64,000 nucleotides of DNA, taken from the NCBI RefSeq assembly GCF_014641595.1, contig NZ_BMIA01000004.1:62001-126000 (forward strand), given 5' to 3'. This DNA is from Dyadobacter endophyticus. GTDB lineage: Bacteria > Bacteroidota > Bacteroidia > Cytophagales > Spirosomataceae. Under the pieces are notes generated by a model. It had not been told where the DNA came from and searched no databases. It saw nothing but the letters and a program-made list of their open reading frames with translations. A program made the position numbers and the translations under genes. Below are positions 51,744 to 59,971 of this stretch, piece by piece (the first letter of the stretch is position 1; the number at the start of each line of letters is the position of its first letter).

Positions 51744-54152
51744 CTATTCCGTGCGCAAGCTCTTTACAGGGTCTAGCAAGGCGGTGCGAACAGCCTGGTA
51801 ACTCACTGTAATGAGCGTGATTGCGAGCGTTCCCAGGCTCGCAATCATGAAAATCCACCAGGAAATCTGGGTGTGATAGGCATATTTCTCCAACCAGCGA
51901 TCCATCGCATACCAGGCAATGGGTGTAGCCAGCAGGCAAGAAACCGCCACCAGAATGATAAAATCGCCCGAAAGCAACTGCCATAAGCTGGTAACCGACG
52001 CGCCGAGCACTTTGCGGATCCCTATTTCTTTCGTCCGCTGTTCCGCTATGAAAGAGGCCATTCCGAAAAGGCCGAGGCAGCTGATGAAAATGGCCAAGCC
52101 TGTAAATATGGCTGCCAGCTTGCTGATCCGTTCTTCGGCTGCAAATTTCAAAGCATATTCCTGGTCCGCAAACTGAAAGCTAAACGGTGAGTCGGGACTG
52201 TACTTTTTGAAAGTAGCTTCAATGTTTTTCAATGCCGAACTCGCGTTAGCTCCCGGGTTGAGCCTCGCCGTCACAAACCGGCCGCCTTTGGGATGAATGA
52301 AAAATATCGACTTTTTGACGGGGTCGTAAGGTGATTCCATAAGCATATCCCTGATCACGCCAATGATCCTGAAACGCCTTCCATCCCAGGTTACGGTTTC
52401 GCCGATCGCGTCGTTCAAATCGCGTTTTCCGAGGCCCATAAACTTCACCGCCGCTTCGTTGACGACAAACCCGGCGGAGTCCGAGGATAAGGTTCTGGTA
52501 AAATCGCGCCCGGCGATAAAGCTCCACCCGACTGTTTTTCCAAAACCATGTGAAATACCAATTGTCGCAAACTCGGAATGCAGGCCGGGATCTTTGCCTT
52601 TCCAGTCGAAGCCTACATTTGCCGAAAAAACCTCGGTAGGCGGGGAAGCCGACTCTGCTATCGAGGTTACGCTTCCTGTTTTGACGAGATCGTCCAGCAC
52701 CGCATCGAAATGCCCATGGATGTCCTTGTTGTTTACCAGCATGGTCACGAGGCCTTGCCTGGTATAGCCGATAGGGCGGTTTTTCGCATGAAGAATTTGC
52801 CTGTAAACGACCACTGTCCCGATCATCAGCATGACTGAAACCGTAAATTGAACAACTACCAGAATTTTTCGCGGCAGGGTCGCCCGCATTCCCGAAGGGC
52901 TCCATTTGCCTTTTAGTGCCTTAATAGGTTGAAATGAAGATAGATAGAAAGCAGGGTAGGAGCCTGCCACGAAGCCAGTCAGAAGTGCGAAAGCGGCTGC
53001 ACCCGCGAGAAAGATCGGGTCGTTCCAGGGAATTAGTATTTGCTTGTCGGCAATTTCATTGAAAGCCGGCAAAGCGAGGCGGGTCAATGCCAGCGAGAGG
53101 ACGAAGGCAAACGATACAACCAGGAAAGATTCACTGAAAAACTGGCCCACCAATTGCCGCTGCAAGGAACCGATCGCCTTTCGGATTCCGACTTCCCTGG
53201 CACGTTTTCCCGAACGCGCCGTACTCAGGTTCATGAAATTGATACAAGCCAGCAGCAGCACAAATACGCCGATCGTGCCAAAAAGCCACACAAATTCAAT
53301 ACGACCTCCAACGTTGTTTCCGTTCTCCCACTCCGAATACAAGTGCCAGCGATGCATGGGATGCAGCAGGATTTGGGGCTTGAATTTCAACTCGTCTCCG
53401 CTGACTTTTCGGAGCTTGATGTCCCGGATTTTCTCGGAAACTGCATTTACATCACTGTTTTCTGATAGCTGCACCAGGATCTGAAAAGAACTGTTTTCCC
53501 ATTCATTGTTTTGCAATGCCTCTTTCACCCATTCGGTAGAGGAAGCAAACAAGTCGAATGGCGCTATGAAAGCCAGGTCATGAAATTCGGAACTGTAAGG
53601 AATATCCTCGTAAACTCCTACCACCTTCACATCCAGGTTCTGATCGATCTTCAACATCTTGTCCACCGGGTTGGAATGTTTGAAAATTGCTTTGGCAGTC
53701 GATTCGGAGAGCAGTATTGTTGCAGGATCGCTTAGCCCCGCCGCGCTTCCTTCGATTATTTTCAGAGATAGCATTTCTGCCGCGCCTGCCGACATGAAAT
53801 TGCCCGGCTTTGTAAAACTGGTCCCGTCATAGGCCAGGGCGTGCCTTTGCACCCAGGAAGTAAACACTACCCGTTCGAAATCTGCTCCGAAGTTGGTTTT
53901 GAGCTCCTTGAACAACGGCGCGGGGACATTACCGCCCGTGTTAATTTCACCGTCGAGGGTTTGTTGCTGCATTACCCGCGCAATCCGTTCGTAGTTTTGA
54001 TGGTATTTGTTGTAGGAAAACTCATCATAGATCCACAGGCCGATCAGCATGGCAACCGTCATCCCCACAGCAAGCCCTCCGATATTAACTGCCGAGTAAG
54101 TCTTGTTCCCGGCAAGGTTACGCCAGGCTATCTTGAAGTAATTGCGAAACAT
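51744..54152 (-). CDS. MacB/FtsX-type ABC transporter permease
   Basis: 802-residue membrane protein of the Bacteroidota permease group. Two repeats each combine a MacB-like periplasmic core and an FtsX domain: N-terminal FRNYFKIAWRNLAGNKTYSAVNIGGLAVGMTVAMLIGLWIYDE, then FVLLLACINFMNLSTARSGKRAREVGIRKAIGSLQRQLVGQFFSES, and in the second half ISCLGLFGMASFIAEQRTKEIGIRKVLGASVTSLWQLLSGDF. No ATPase gene adjoins it; the partner must be encoded elsewhere. Such permeases are usually involved in efflux or lipoprotein/peptide transport of unknown substrate. It lies 30 bases downstream of the serine hydrolase gene on the same strand. Confidence 0.92.
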   Translation of the reverse strand: MFRNYFKIAWRNLAGNKTYSAVNIGGLAVGMTVAMLIGLWIYDEFSYNKYHQNYERIARVMQQQTLDGEINTGGNVPAPLFKELKTNFGADFERVVFTSWVQRHALAYDGTSFTKPGNFMSAGAAEMLSLKIIEGSAAGLSDPATILLSESTAKAIFKHSNPVDKMLKIDQNLDVKVVGVYEDIPYSSEFHDLAFIAPFDLFASSTEWVKEALQNNEWENSSFQILVQLSENSDVNAVSEKIRDIKLRKVSGDELKFKPQILLHPMHRWHLYSEWENGNNVGGRIEFVWLFGTIGVFVLLLACINFMNLSTARSGKRAREVGIRKAIGSLQRQLVGQFFSESFLVVSFAFVLSLALTRLALPAFNEIADKQILIPWNDPIFLAGAAAFALLTGFVAGSYPAFYLSSFQPIKALKGKWSPSGMRATLPRKILVVVQFTVSVMLMIGTVVVYRQILHAKNRPIGYTRQGLVTMLVNNKDIHGHFDAVLDDLVKTGSVTSIAESASPPTEVFSANVGFDWKGKDPGLHSEFATIGISHGFGKTVGWSFIAGRDFTRTLSSDSAGFVVNEAAVKFMGLGKRDLNDAIGETVTWDGRRFRIIGVIRDMLMESPYDPVKKSIFFIHPKGGRFVTARLNPGANASSALKNIEATFKKYSPDSPFSFQFADQEYALKFAAEERISKLAAIFTGLAIFISCLGLFGMASFIAEQRTKEIGIRKVLGASVTSLWQLLSGDFIILVAVSCLLATPIAWYAMDRWLEKYAYHTQISWWIFMIASLGTLAITLITVSYQAVRTALLDPVKSLRTE

Positions 54153-54182
54153 GATGGTTCGAGTTGAATTGTTTACAAATGA

Positions 54183-55646
54183 TCACCTGAATGAAGGAAT
54201 AACAACACTTTCCATGTTCTTCCAGGTAATGCTATGAGAGCCGTCGTTGTCGGTGGGATTGTGGTGGAATGTGAGCACCACCAGGTCGAGATCCGGAACT
54301 ATGTACAGCATTTGCCCTCCATAACCGGCCGCATATATGACCGGGAACGCGTTGACACCGGTCCTGGCCGTTCCGCGCCACCATTGGTAGCCGTAGCCAA
54401 AGTCCTTGTTCTCTTTGGTAATTGGCAGGACAAACGCCGTGCTTTCTTTGATCCAGTCTTTGGAAACAACCTGTTGGCCATTCCATTTTCCGCTGTCGAG
54501 CACCATCTGTCCGATTTTCAACAGATCCCTTGGCCGGACGAACAGCCCGCCGCCGGTGTGCACTTTACCGCCCAGGATAGTCCAGGCGAAATGATCTATG
54601 CCCAGGGACTTGAAAAGTGTTTCCCTGGCGTAGGTATCGGCCGGCTTTCCCGTGGCATTCAATAAAACACCGCCCAAAAGGATCGATAGGCCGCTATTGT
54701 ATTCGAACCTGCTGCCCGGCTTGTCCACCGGGTCGGGTTTTTTGGATAAAACATATTTGTACAGATCGCTGCTCTGGTTCATCCGCACGGCGTCATTTTT
54801 GGGGTCGGAATACGGAATGTCCTCCGTCCAGTCCAGGGCTGCGGACATTGTCAGCGCATGCCGCAAAGTCGGCGACGAGGCGCTTTTTTCGGTAGAGTCG
54901 GCGTATTGTGGGAAATAGCTTTTCAATGGCTTGTCCAGATTTTTGATCAGGCCCTGGTCGTGCGCGATGCCGAACAGGAGTGACGTTACACTTTTGGTAG
55001 CCGACTGGATGCTGTGCAGCCGCTCCCGGCCGCCCAGGTAGAAGTATTCTTCGAGGACCAGCTCACCATGCTGGGCTACCAGAAAGGCGTCGAGGCCATG
55101 GAATTTTCCTTGCAGAATTTGGTCGAACAGCTCATTCAATGATTCTGAACCCACCACTGTTTTAGGCAAAGGCCTTACCCGCCAGCCATCGCCGGTTGCC
55201 ATTGGAGGCTGGTATTTCCAGTTTTTCACGGGCTGGCCGTCTTTGCCGGTCCGGGCAGGTACCTGGGCCGACCAATGCGAAAATTTGGTAAATGTCAAAT
55301 TTTCAGGCTTTTGTCCAGGGACGCTCAGCACACCTTTGATCGTCTTTTTGTCACCGGAAAGCGCACCTTTAAATGCCGCCCCGCCGCCGAGGTTCAGCTC
55401 GACCTTCGAATCCCGCACGATGACAGCTTGCAGCTCGCTGGCCGCCATCAGTTCCGGTATCTCGAACCGCCCGCTCCATTTGCCCGTGATATCCTGACTC
55501 AGCTGGATGTCCAGCGCGCTTCGAAATCCGGGGATTGTCTCCAATTCGGTGTGCCACATGCCAACGAGCTCGTGCCCACCGGGCAAACATGCGGTGGTAA
55601 GCAACAGAACCCAAATGAATTTGGCGTATTGGCGGATTGATTTCAA
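54183..55646 (-). CDS. Serine hydrolase (class C beta-lactamase family) lipoprotein
   Basis: Penicillin-binding-protein-like esterase/hydrolase. A TTG start at 55646 gives 487 residues and a good lipoprotein signal (KSIRQYAKFIWVLLLTTAC); an upstream in-frame TTG at 55685 adds 13 residues. An N-terminal beta domain (about 30-120) resembles lipocalin-like modules. The hydrolase domain shows the SxxK motif SATK (S215, K218), the YxN motif in FEYNSGLS and a HTGGG in place of KTG. Family members act as esterases, D-aminopeptidases or beta-lactamases, and activity cannot be assigned from sequence. It probably shares an operon with the permease gene downstream. Confidence 0.85.
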   Translation of the reverse strand: MKSIRQYAKFIWVLLLTTACLPGGHELVGMWHTELETIPGFRSALDIQLSQDITGKWSGRFEIPELMAASELQAVIVRDSKVELNLGGGAAFKGALSGDKKTIKGVLSVPGQKPENLTFTKFSHWSAQVPARTGKDGQPVKNWKYQPPMATGDGWRVRPLPKTVVGSESLNELFDQILQGKFHGLDAFLVAQHGELVLEEYFYLGGRERLHSIQSATKSVTSLLFGIAHDQGLIKNLDKPLKSYFPQYADSTEKSASSPTLRHALTMSAALDWTEDIPYSDPKNDAVRMNQSSDLYKYVLSKKPDPVDKPGSRFEYNSGLSILLGGVLLNATGKPADTYARETLFKSLGIDHFAWTILGGKVHTGGGLFVRPRDLLKIGQMVLDSGKWNGQQVVSKDWIKESTAFVLPITKENKDFGYGYQWWRGTARTGVNAFPVIYAAGYGGQMLYIVPDLDLVVLTFHHNPTDNDGSHSITWKNMESVVIPSFR

Positions 55647-55802
55647 GTGGCTGAAACGGTCGGATAACGTGCAAAATGTAACCAATTAATACAAAGAAAT
55701 AAAATAATGTTTGTCTTCAATACCCCCTCCCGGTCGCCGTATATGTGTCCGTCGCGATTATTCGACAGTCGTATAGTTTTAATGAGTACGTCATAATATG
55801 GG

Positions 55803-55822
55803 GCATCGAATATCTTCGATGC
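55803..55822. promoter_or_regulatory. Perfect palindrome upstream of the BspA-type gene
   Basis: GCATCGAA-TATC-TTCGATGC, eight-base perfect arms with a four-base centre, 37 bases upstream of the start codon. It could be a protein-binding site or an mRNA leader hairpin. No matching site was noticed elsewhere in the window. Confidence 0.4.
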
Positions 55823-55858
55823 GTTAAACAGCCAACAGAAAAGCTAACCAGACGTTAT

Positions 55859-57631
55859 ATGATACAGATCTTTCCTAAAACCAAATATGCCCTCCCCGGT
55901 CGCCTCTTTCGGTTTGTCTTGATTTTCCTCGCATTGTTTGATAACACACCCTTACGTGCCCAGATTGCCCCATCCGATTTCGTTTTCGTTTGCAAGACGA
56001 GTGATCTACTCGGGTTTGAAAAGGGGATAATAATCGATGCACAAGGTGACTATACTATTTACTATGAGAGCATTCCTGCCGGCATTTCCGGATCAATTCC
56101 TGGCGTTCATACAGACTATACCGGACTGCAGATGCCAGCTCCGGGTACTTATCGTTTTGCTATCAGGCCCGTTGGCGCTACACCCTTCCATAGGATTCTT
56201 TCTAATAGTTCTTTTCAAGACGTGTTAGCCATAGAACAATGGGGCACAGCAGTATGGTCAACTTTTGAAAGAGCGTTCATCAACTACACGACGTTATCCG
56301 CCATTTCCGCGACAGACGCGCCCGTGTTGACCAACGTTACGAATATGTCTGCCATGTTTGCAGGCTGTACCGGTCTTGTCAGCGCACCCAATATCAATAA
56401 CTGGGATGTAAGCCATGTAACCAACATGAGGGAAATGTTCTATAATGCCCGGGCGTTTAACGAGCCGCTCGGTAATTGGGACGTCAGTAATGTAACTGAT
56501 ATGTTCTCCCTTTTTTTTGCCGCAACAGTTTTCAATCAGCCACTCAATAGCTGGGATGTAAGTAATGTGACCAATTTCGGCGGGATGTTTTATTATGCCA
56601 GTTCGTTTGATCAACCGCTCGACAGCTGGAGTGTGAGCACGGCTACTGATATGAACAGCATGTTTACATTCGCATTGGCGTTCAACCAACCCCTTAACGG
56701 CTGGGATGTAAGTAACGTAACCGCAACCCAATATATGTTCTACGGCGCGCCGGCCTTTAATCAATCCCTTGATGCCTGGGATATGAGCAAGGTGACCGCA
56801 GCCCATTATATGTTCAATGGCGCGGCCGCATTTAACCAAAATTTAGGTAAATGGGCATTGAACAGCGCAGTAAACATCGACCATATGTTTACCGGCAGCG
56901 GTATCGATTGCGCGCATTACAGCAGTACCCTTATCGGCTGGGGAACCAATGCGGCAACCCCTGCCGGCCTGACGTTAACGGCAACTGGTTTAACCTATGG
57001 GTCAGATGCATCAGCGGCAAGGGAGTTCCTCGTTACCAGTAAGAACTGGACTATCTCCGGCGACAATTTCGACGTAACCTGCGTCAGTTTGCCTGTCACA
57101 CTGGTTTCTTTCGATGCAAGCAGGCGGGAATCGTCGTCGGTGCTCACGTGGGCAACGACCGAAGAAACCAACAGCGACCGCTTTGAAATTCAGCGTAGCG
57201 GCGACGGTCAGGGCTGGCGCCAGATCGGAGTGCAGGCTTCAAGCGGAGAAAGCACAGTGCTTAGAACTTATATTTTTGAAGATAGGGCACCGGGGAGGGG
57301 CCTGAACTATTACCGGTTGAAAATGGTCGACCGCGCGGTGGAGGGCAGGGACGGCTCGTTTGCATACAGCCGTATCCAGCGCGTCGATTTTGGCGATACT
57401 TTTCAAGTGCGCATCTATCCTAACCCAGCCAGCGGCAGGCTATTTCTTGACAACTACGCGGCCGTCGAATCTGTTGTTTTGTACAATGTGGCGGGGTTTA
57501 AATTGCTGGAAAGCAAAAAGATGACTGCGCAAGGGATTGACATCGGTACGGCAGAACCCGGGCTCCACACTATCAAGCTGGTTTTCGCGGACGGTTCAAC
57601 AAAAACGAGCAAGGTGATCATCACGAAATAG
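55859..57631 (+). CDS. BspA-type (DUF285) repeat surface protein with T9SS tail
   Basis: 590-residue exported protein from the ATG at 55859 (signal peptide MIQIFPKTKYALPGRLFRF to LRAQ). An in-frame extension to 55745 is not supported. Six tandem 25-residue BspA-like units (WDVSNVTxMxxMFxxAxxFNQPLxx) plus a partial one lie at about residues 182-345. A fibronectin-like T9SS cargo segment follows (SSVLTWATTEETNSDRFEIQRSGDGQGW), then a C-terminal sorting domain (FQVRIYPNPASGRLFL to GLHTIKLVFADG, SKVIITK). BspA-like proteins often mediate adhesion or surface binding. The gene stands alone between a divergent hydrolase gene and an ECF locus. Confidence 0.9.
   Translation: MIQIFPKTKYALPGRLFRFVLIFLALFDNTPLRAQIAPSDFVFVCKTSDLLGFEKGIIIDAQGDYTIYYESIPAGISGSIPGVHTDYTGLQMPAPGTYRFAIRPVGATPFHRILSNSSFQDVLAIEQWGTAVWSTFERAFINYTTLSAISATDAPVLTNVTNMSAMFAGCTGLVSAPNINNWDVSHVTNMREMFYNARAFNEPLGNWDVSNVTDMFSLFFAATVFNQPLNSWDVSNVTNFGGMFYYASSFDQPLDSWSVSTATDMNSMFTFALAFNQPLNGWDVSNVTATQYMFYGAPAFNQSLDAWDMSKVTAAHYMFNGAAAFNQNLGKWALNSAVNIDHMFTGSGIDCAHYSSTLIGWGTNAATPAGLTLTATGLTYGSDASAAREFLVTSKNWTISGDNFDVTCVSLPVTLVSFDASRRESSSVLTWATTEETNSDRFEIQRSGDGQGWRQIGVQASSGESTVLRTYIFEDRAPGRGLNYYRLKMVDRAVEGRDGSFAYSRIQRVDFGDTFQVRIYPNPASGRLFLDNYAAVESVVLYNVAGFKLLESKKMTAQGIDIGTAEPGLHTIKLVFADGSTKTSKVIITK
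56402..56851 (+). repeat. Six tandem 75-bp units of the BspA-type gene
   Basis: Each unit encodes 25 residues of the form WDVSNVTxMxxMFxxAxxFNQPLxx. Unit starts are 56402, 56477, 56552, 56627, 56702 and 56777, with a partial seventh unit after 56852. The DNA units have diverged, so recombination between them is limited, but copy number could vary between strains. Confidence 0.8.
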
Positions 57632-57673
57632 CGGGTCCCCGGATCCAATGTGTACGCTATCCCCCTTGCATGT

Positions 57674-57719
57674 CCATCGGGTTGCGTGGAGGCGAAAGCC
57701 ATTGCGCACAACCTGATGG
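57674..57719 (+). terminator. Hairpin after the BspA-type gene
   Basis: CCATCGGGTTG (57674-57684) pairs with CAACCTGATGG (57709-57719), one pair being G-T, across a 24-base loop and is followed by a T-rich tract. A possible intrinsic terminator. Confidence 0.35.
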
Positions 57720-57831
57720 ATTTTCTTTGTATATTTTCAATATTTTTTGCAATTAAATAAAGCGTGTTTGATTGAAATCCTTTTCTTTGTCAAAAAACTT
57801 CACATCATTTATCCAACGGAGATCGACCGGG

Positions 57832-58458
57832 ATGTCTACTTTTACGAGAGCTGAATCAGATTTGAGTGCTGAACTGCATATCTGGCATCGTTTCAGGCAA
57901 GGGGATATGCAGGCTTTTCAGTCGCTGTACCAACGCCATGTTAAGAGTCTGACCAGCTACGGCCACCGGCTTACGCCCGACAGGCAGTTGCTCGAAGATG
58001 CAATACACGACCTTTTCATCGACCTTTGGCGTAGAAAAGAGCATCTCAACGATGCGGACAACATCCGGTTTTACCTCTTCCGCGCATTGCGTAACCGGCT
58101 TTCACGCAATGGGAGAAACAATATTTTTGAGCAAGCCGAAGATATCGACGGGTTCCTGGATTATCTGGTGGCGCTTTCCAGTGAGCAACAGCACATCGAT
58201 TCTGAGGGCGCGGATGTTCGTACGCAACGCGTGCGCCACGCGGTCGGGAGCCTTTCCGACCGGCAAAAAGAGGTCATTAACCTGCGTTTTTATCACGGAA
58301 TGAGCCTCGACGAAATATCGGAGCTGATGGGTTTGTCCAAACAAGGCGTAAGCAACCTGCTCTATAAAGCCTATGCTGTGCTGCGCACAAGGCTCGGCGA
58401 ATTGACCATCCTCTCGCTGCTGGTGCCCATGGGCGAAATGCAAGCATGGATCGTGTAA
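57832..58458 (+). CDS. ECF sigma factor (FecI/RpoE-type)
   Basis: Second ECF sigma factor of the window, 208 residues from the ATG at 57832. An upstream in-frame TTG at 57772 adds 20 residues without family similarity. Region 2 is HRFRQGDMQAFQSLYQRHVKSLTSYGHRL and DAIHDLFIDLWRRKEHL. Region 4 is LSDRQKEVINLRFYHGMSLDEISELMGLSKQGVSNLLYKAYAVLRTRL. A FecR gene follows 87 bases downstream, and then STN-SusC and SusD genes, so it should control that locus. It differs clearly in sequence from the sigma factor at 21013. Confidence 0.92.
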   Translation: MSTFTRAESDLSAELHIWHRFRQGDMQAFQSLYQRHVKSLTSYGHRLTPDRQLLEDAIHDLFIDLWRRKEHLNDADNIRFYLFRALRNRLSRNGRNNIFEQAEDIDGFLDYLVALSSEQQHIDSEGADVRTQRVRHAVGSLSDRQKEVINLRFYHGMSLDEISELMGLSKQGVSNLLYKAYAVLRTRLGELTILSLLVPMGEMQAWIV

Positions 58459-58545
58459 ATGATTTTGAGAAAAATGCTGGAAGATAGGTTAGTTTTCAAC
58501 CATTGTTGCACCTGTTAATTGTGCGCGTACCATTTATCCCTGACC

Positions 58546-59634
58546 ATGAATGATGAAAGTTTAAATATTGAGGATCTGTTAAGTAATGATTCTTTCATAA
58601 CCTGGGTGCTGCAAGATGATGATGCATTGTTGTGGGAAGAATTTGTCCGCGCTAATCCCGACAAAAAAGAACTGTTGGAGAAGGCTTCGAAAATCGTGCT
58701 GGACCTGCACCGGGCCGAGCGGGAAGCGGTACCTTCTATAGATGAGCAGAAACTTTGGGCAAGGATTGAATCCACGGCAGAGAGCCGGGAGGAGCCGTTC
58801 GTGCCGGCAACTCCGGGGAAGAAACTGTTCAAAACGTTCCTGATCGCGGCTTGCGTGTTGCTCATCGCTGCATTTGGTGTTTTTCAAACCATGCGGACAG
58901 ACCGGAAACGGGTTACCTACAAAGAACTGCTTACCCACGCAAAAGTGGAAAACCAGCTTGTTGAAAAGCAAAACCAGGGCAATGAGGCAATGGAAGTACG
59001 CCTGGAAGACGGAACCGTCATTACGTTAGGTAAAAATAGTAAACTGAGCTATCCCACACATTTCCAAAAACAGAAGCGCGAGGTTTTCCTTAGCGGAGAG
59101 GCATTTTTTAATGTGACCAAAGATCCTTTCCGTCCATTCCTGGTTTACGCCAACGAGACGGTGACGAAGGTGCTGGGAACGAGCTTCGAGATCAGGGCAT
59201 TTGAGAACAGCAAGGATGTGACCGTGCATGTCAGGACCGGGCGGGTTTCGGTGTACAAGCAGAGCCGGATTCAGACGGGCGATCCGGAAACAACCGGGTT
59301 GGTATTGTTGCCTAATCAGAAAGGGACGTTTAACCGCGACAGTGAAATGCTGGTCAAAAACCTGGTGGAAGAACCATTGCCGATCACTCCGATTGCTGAG
59401 ACGAAAAAGATCCGGTTCGATGAGGTGCCGGCAACCGAAGTTTTTGCTGAAATGGAGAAGGTATATGGGGTGCAGATCCTCTGCGACCATGAGCTATTAT
59501 CCAAATGCATTATCTCGACCTCTATCCGCAACGAATCGCTGTACGATAACCTGGATGTGATCTGCCGCACGATAGGCGGTACCTACAAGGAAATCGACGC
59601 GCAGATTGTGATCGATGCAAAAGGTTGTTTCTGA
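58546..59634 (+). CDS. FecR-family anti-sigma factor
   Basis: 362-residue inner-membrane anti-sigma factor (ATG at 58546; an upstream GTG at 58519 is less likely). N-terminal cytoplasmic sigma-binding segment, one membrane helix at about 98-116 (TFLIAACVLLIAAFGVF), the periplasmic FecR domain (VRLEDGTVITLGKNSKLSYPTHFQKQKREVFLSGEAFFNVTKDPFRPFLVYANETVTKVLGTSFEI) and a C-terminal DUF4974 domain (IRFDEVPATEVFAEMEKVYGVQILCDHELLSKCIISTSI). Expected to relay a signal from the STN-type SusC encoded downstream to the ECF sigma factor encoded upstream. Confidence 0.93.
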   Translation: MNDESLNIEDLLSNDSFITWVLQDDDALLWEEFVRANPDKKELLEKASKIVLDLHRAEREAVPSIDEQKLWARIESTAESREEPFVPATPGKKLFKTFLIAACVLLIAAFGVFQTMRTDRKRVTYKELLTHAKVENQLVEKQNQGNEAMEVRLEDGTVITLGKNSKLSYPTHFQKQKREVFLSGEAFFNVTKDPFRPFLVYANETVTKVLGTSFEIRAFENSKDVTVHVRTGRVSVYKQSRIQTGDPETTGLVLLPNQKGTFNRDSEMLVKNLVEEPLPITPIAETKKIRFDEVPATEVFAEMEKVYGVQILCDHELLSKCIISTSIRNESLYDNLDVICRTIGGTYKEIDAQIVIDAKGCF

Positions 59635-59971
59635 TGGCGGAAAGGTCCCGGTTTCCGCTCAGGTAGGGGCTTTCTTCGATAATTGATAAAAAAACAAAAA
59701 ATAATTTCGTCACAAGGGTTAGTTTTTTCCAGGGTCTGTACCTGTATAAATAGAGCGGCCGGACGTTTCCGGCGCTACCCATTGCAAAACATGTTTTCGT
59801 TGCCCATACCGGTCATCCGGCACCGGATAGCTATGTCTTTTTTTCGCAATGGCCTCATTGCGAACGTCACCTAACCTAATCCAACTATGGAAAACAGATT
59901 GTCTACCTGAGGAGAAATGCGCCATTGACGACGGTTTGCCGTACCCGGCGGACCCGGATGTTTATTCAAAA
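59635..59971. other. 337-base leader region between fecR and the second STN-SusC gene
   Basis: No coding frame with family similarity. Several hairpins are present: AGCGGCCGGA/TCCGGCGCT at 59754-59776 (one bulge), ATCCGG-CA-CCGGAT near 59817-59830, and the perfect CGCAATG-GCCT-CATTGCG at 59845-59862 after a T run. Two open frames from this region end in or before the SusC start and look like chance. The hairpins parallel the single hairpin in front of the first STN-SusC gene and may attenuate or terminate transcription there. Confidence 0.45.

Noticed and set aside
59849-59971. Extended start of the second STN-SusC gene
   Set aside because: The first 41 codons cross hairpins and lack SusC signal features; the ATG at 59972 precedes a plausible signal region.
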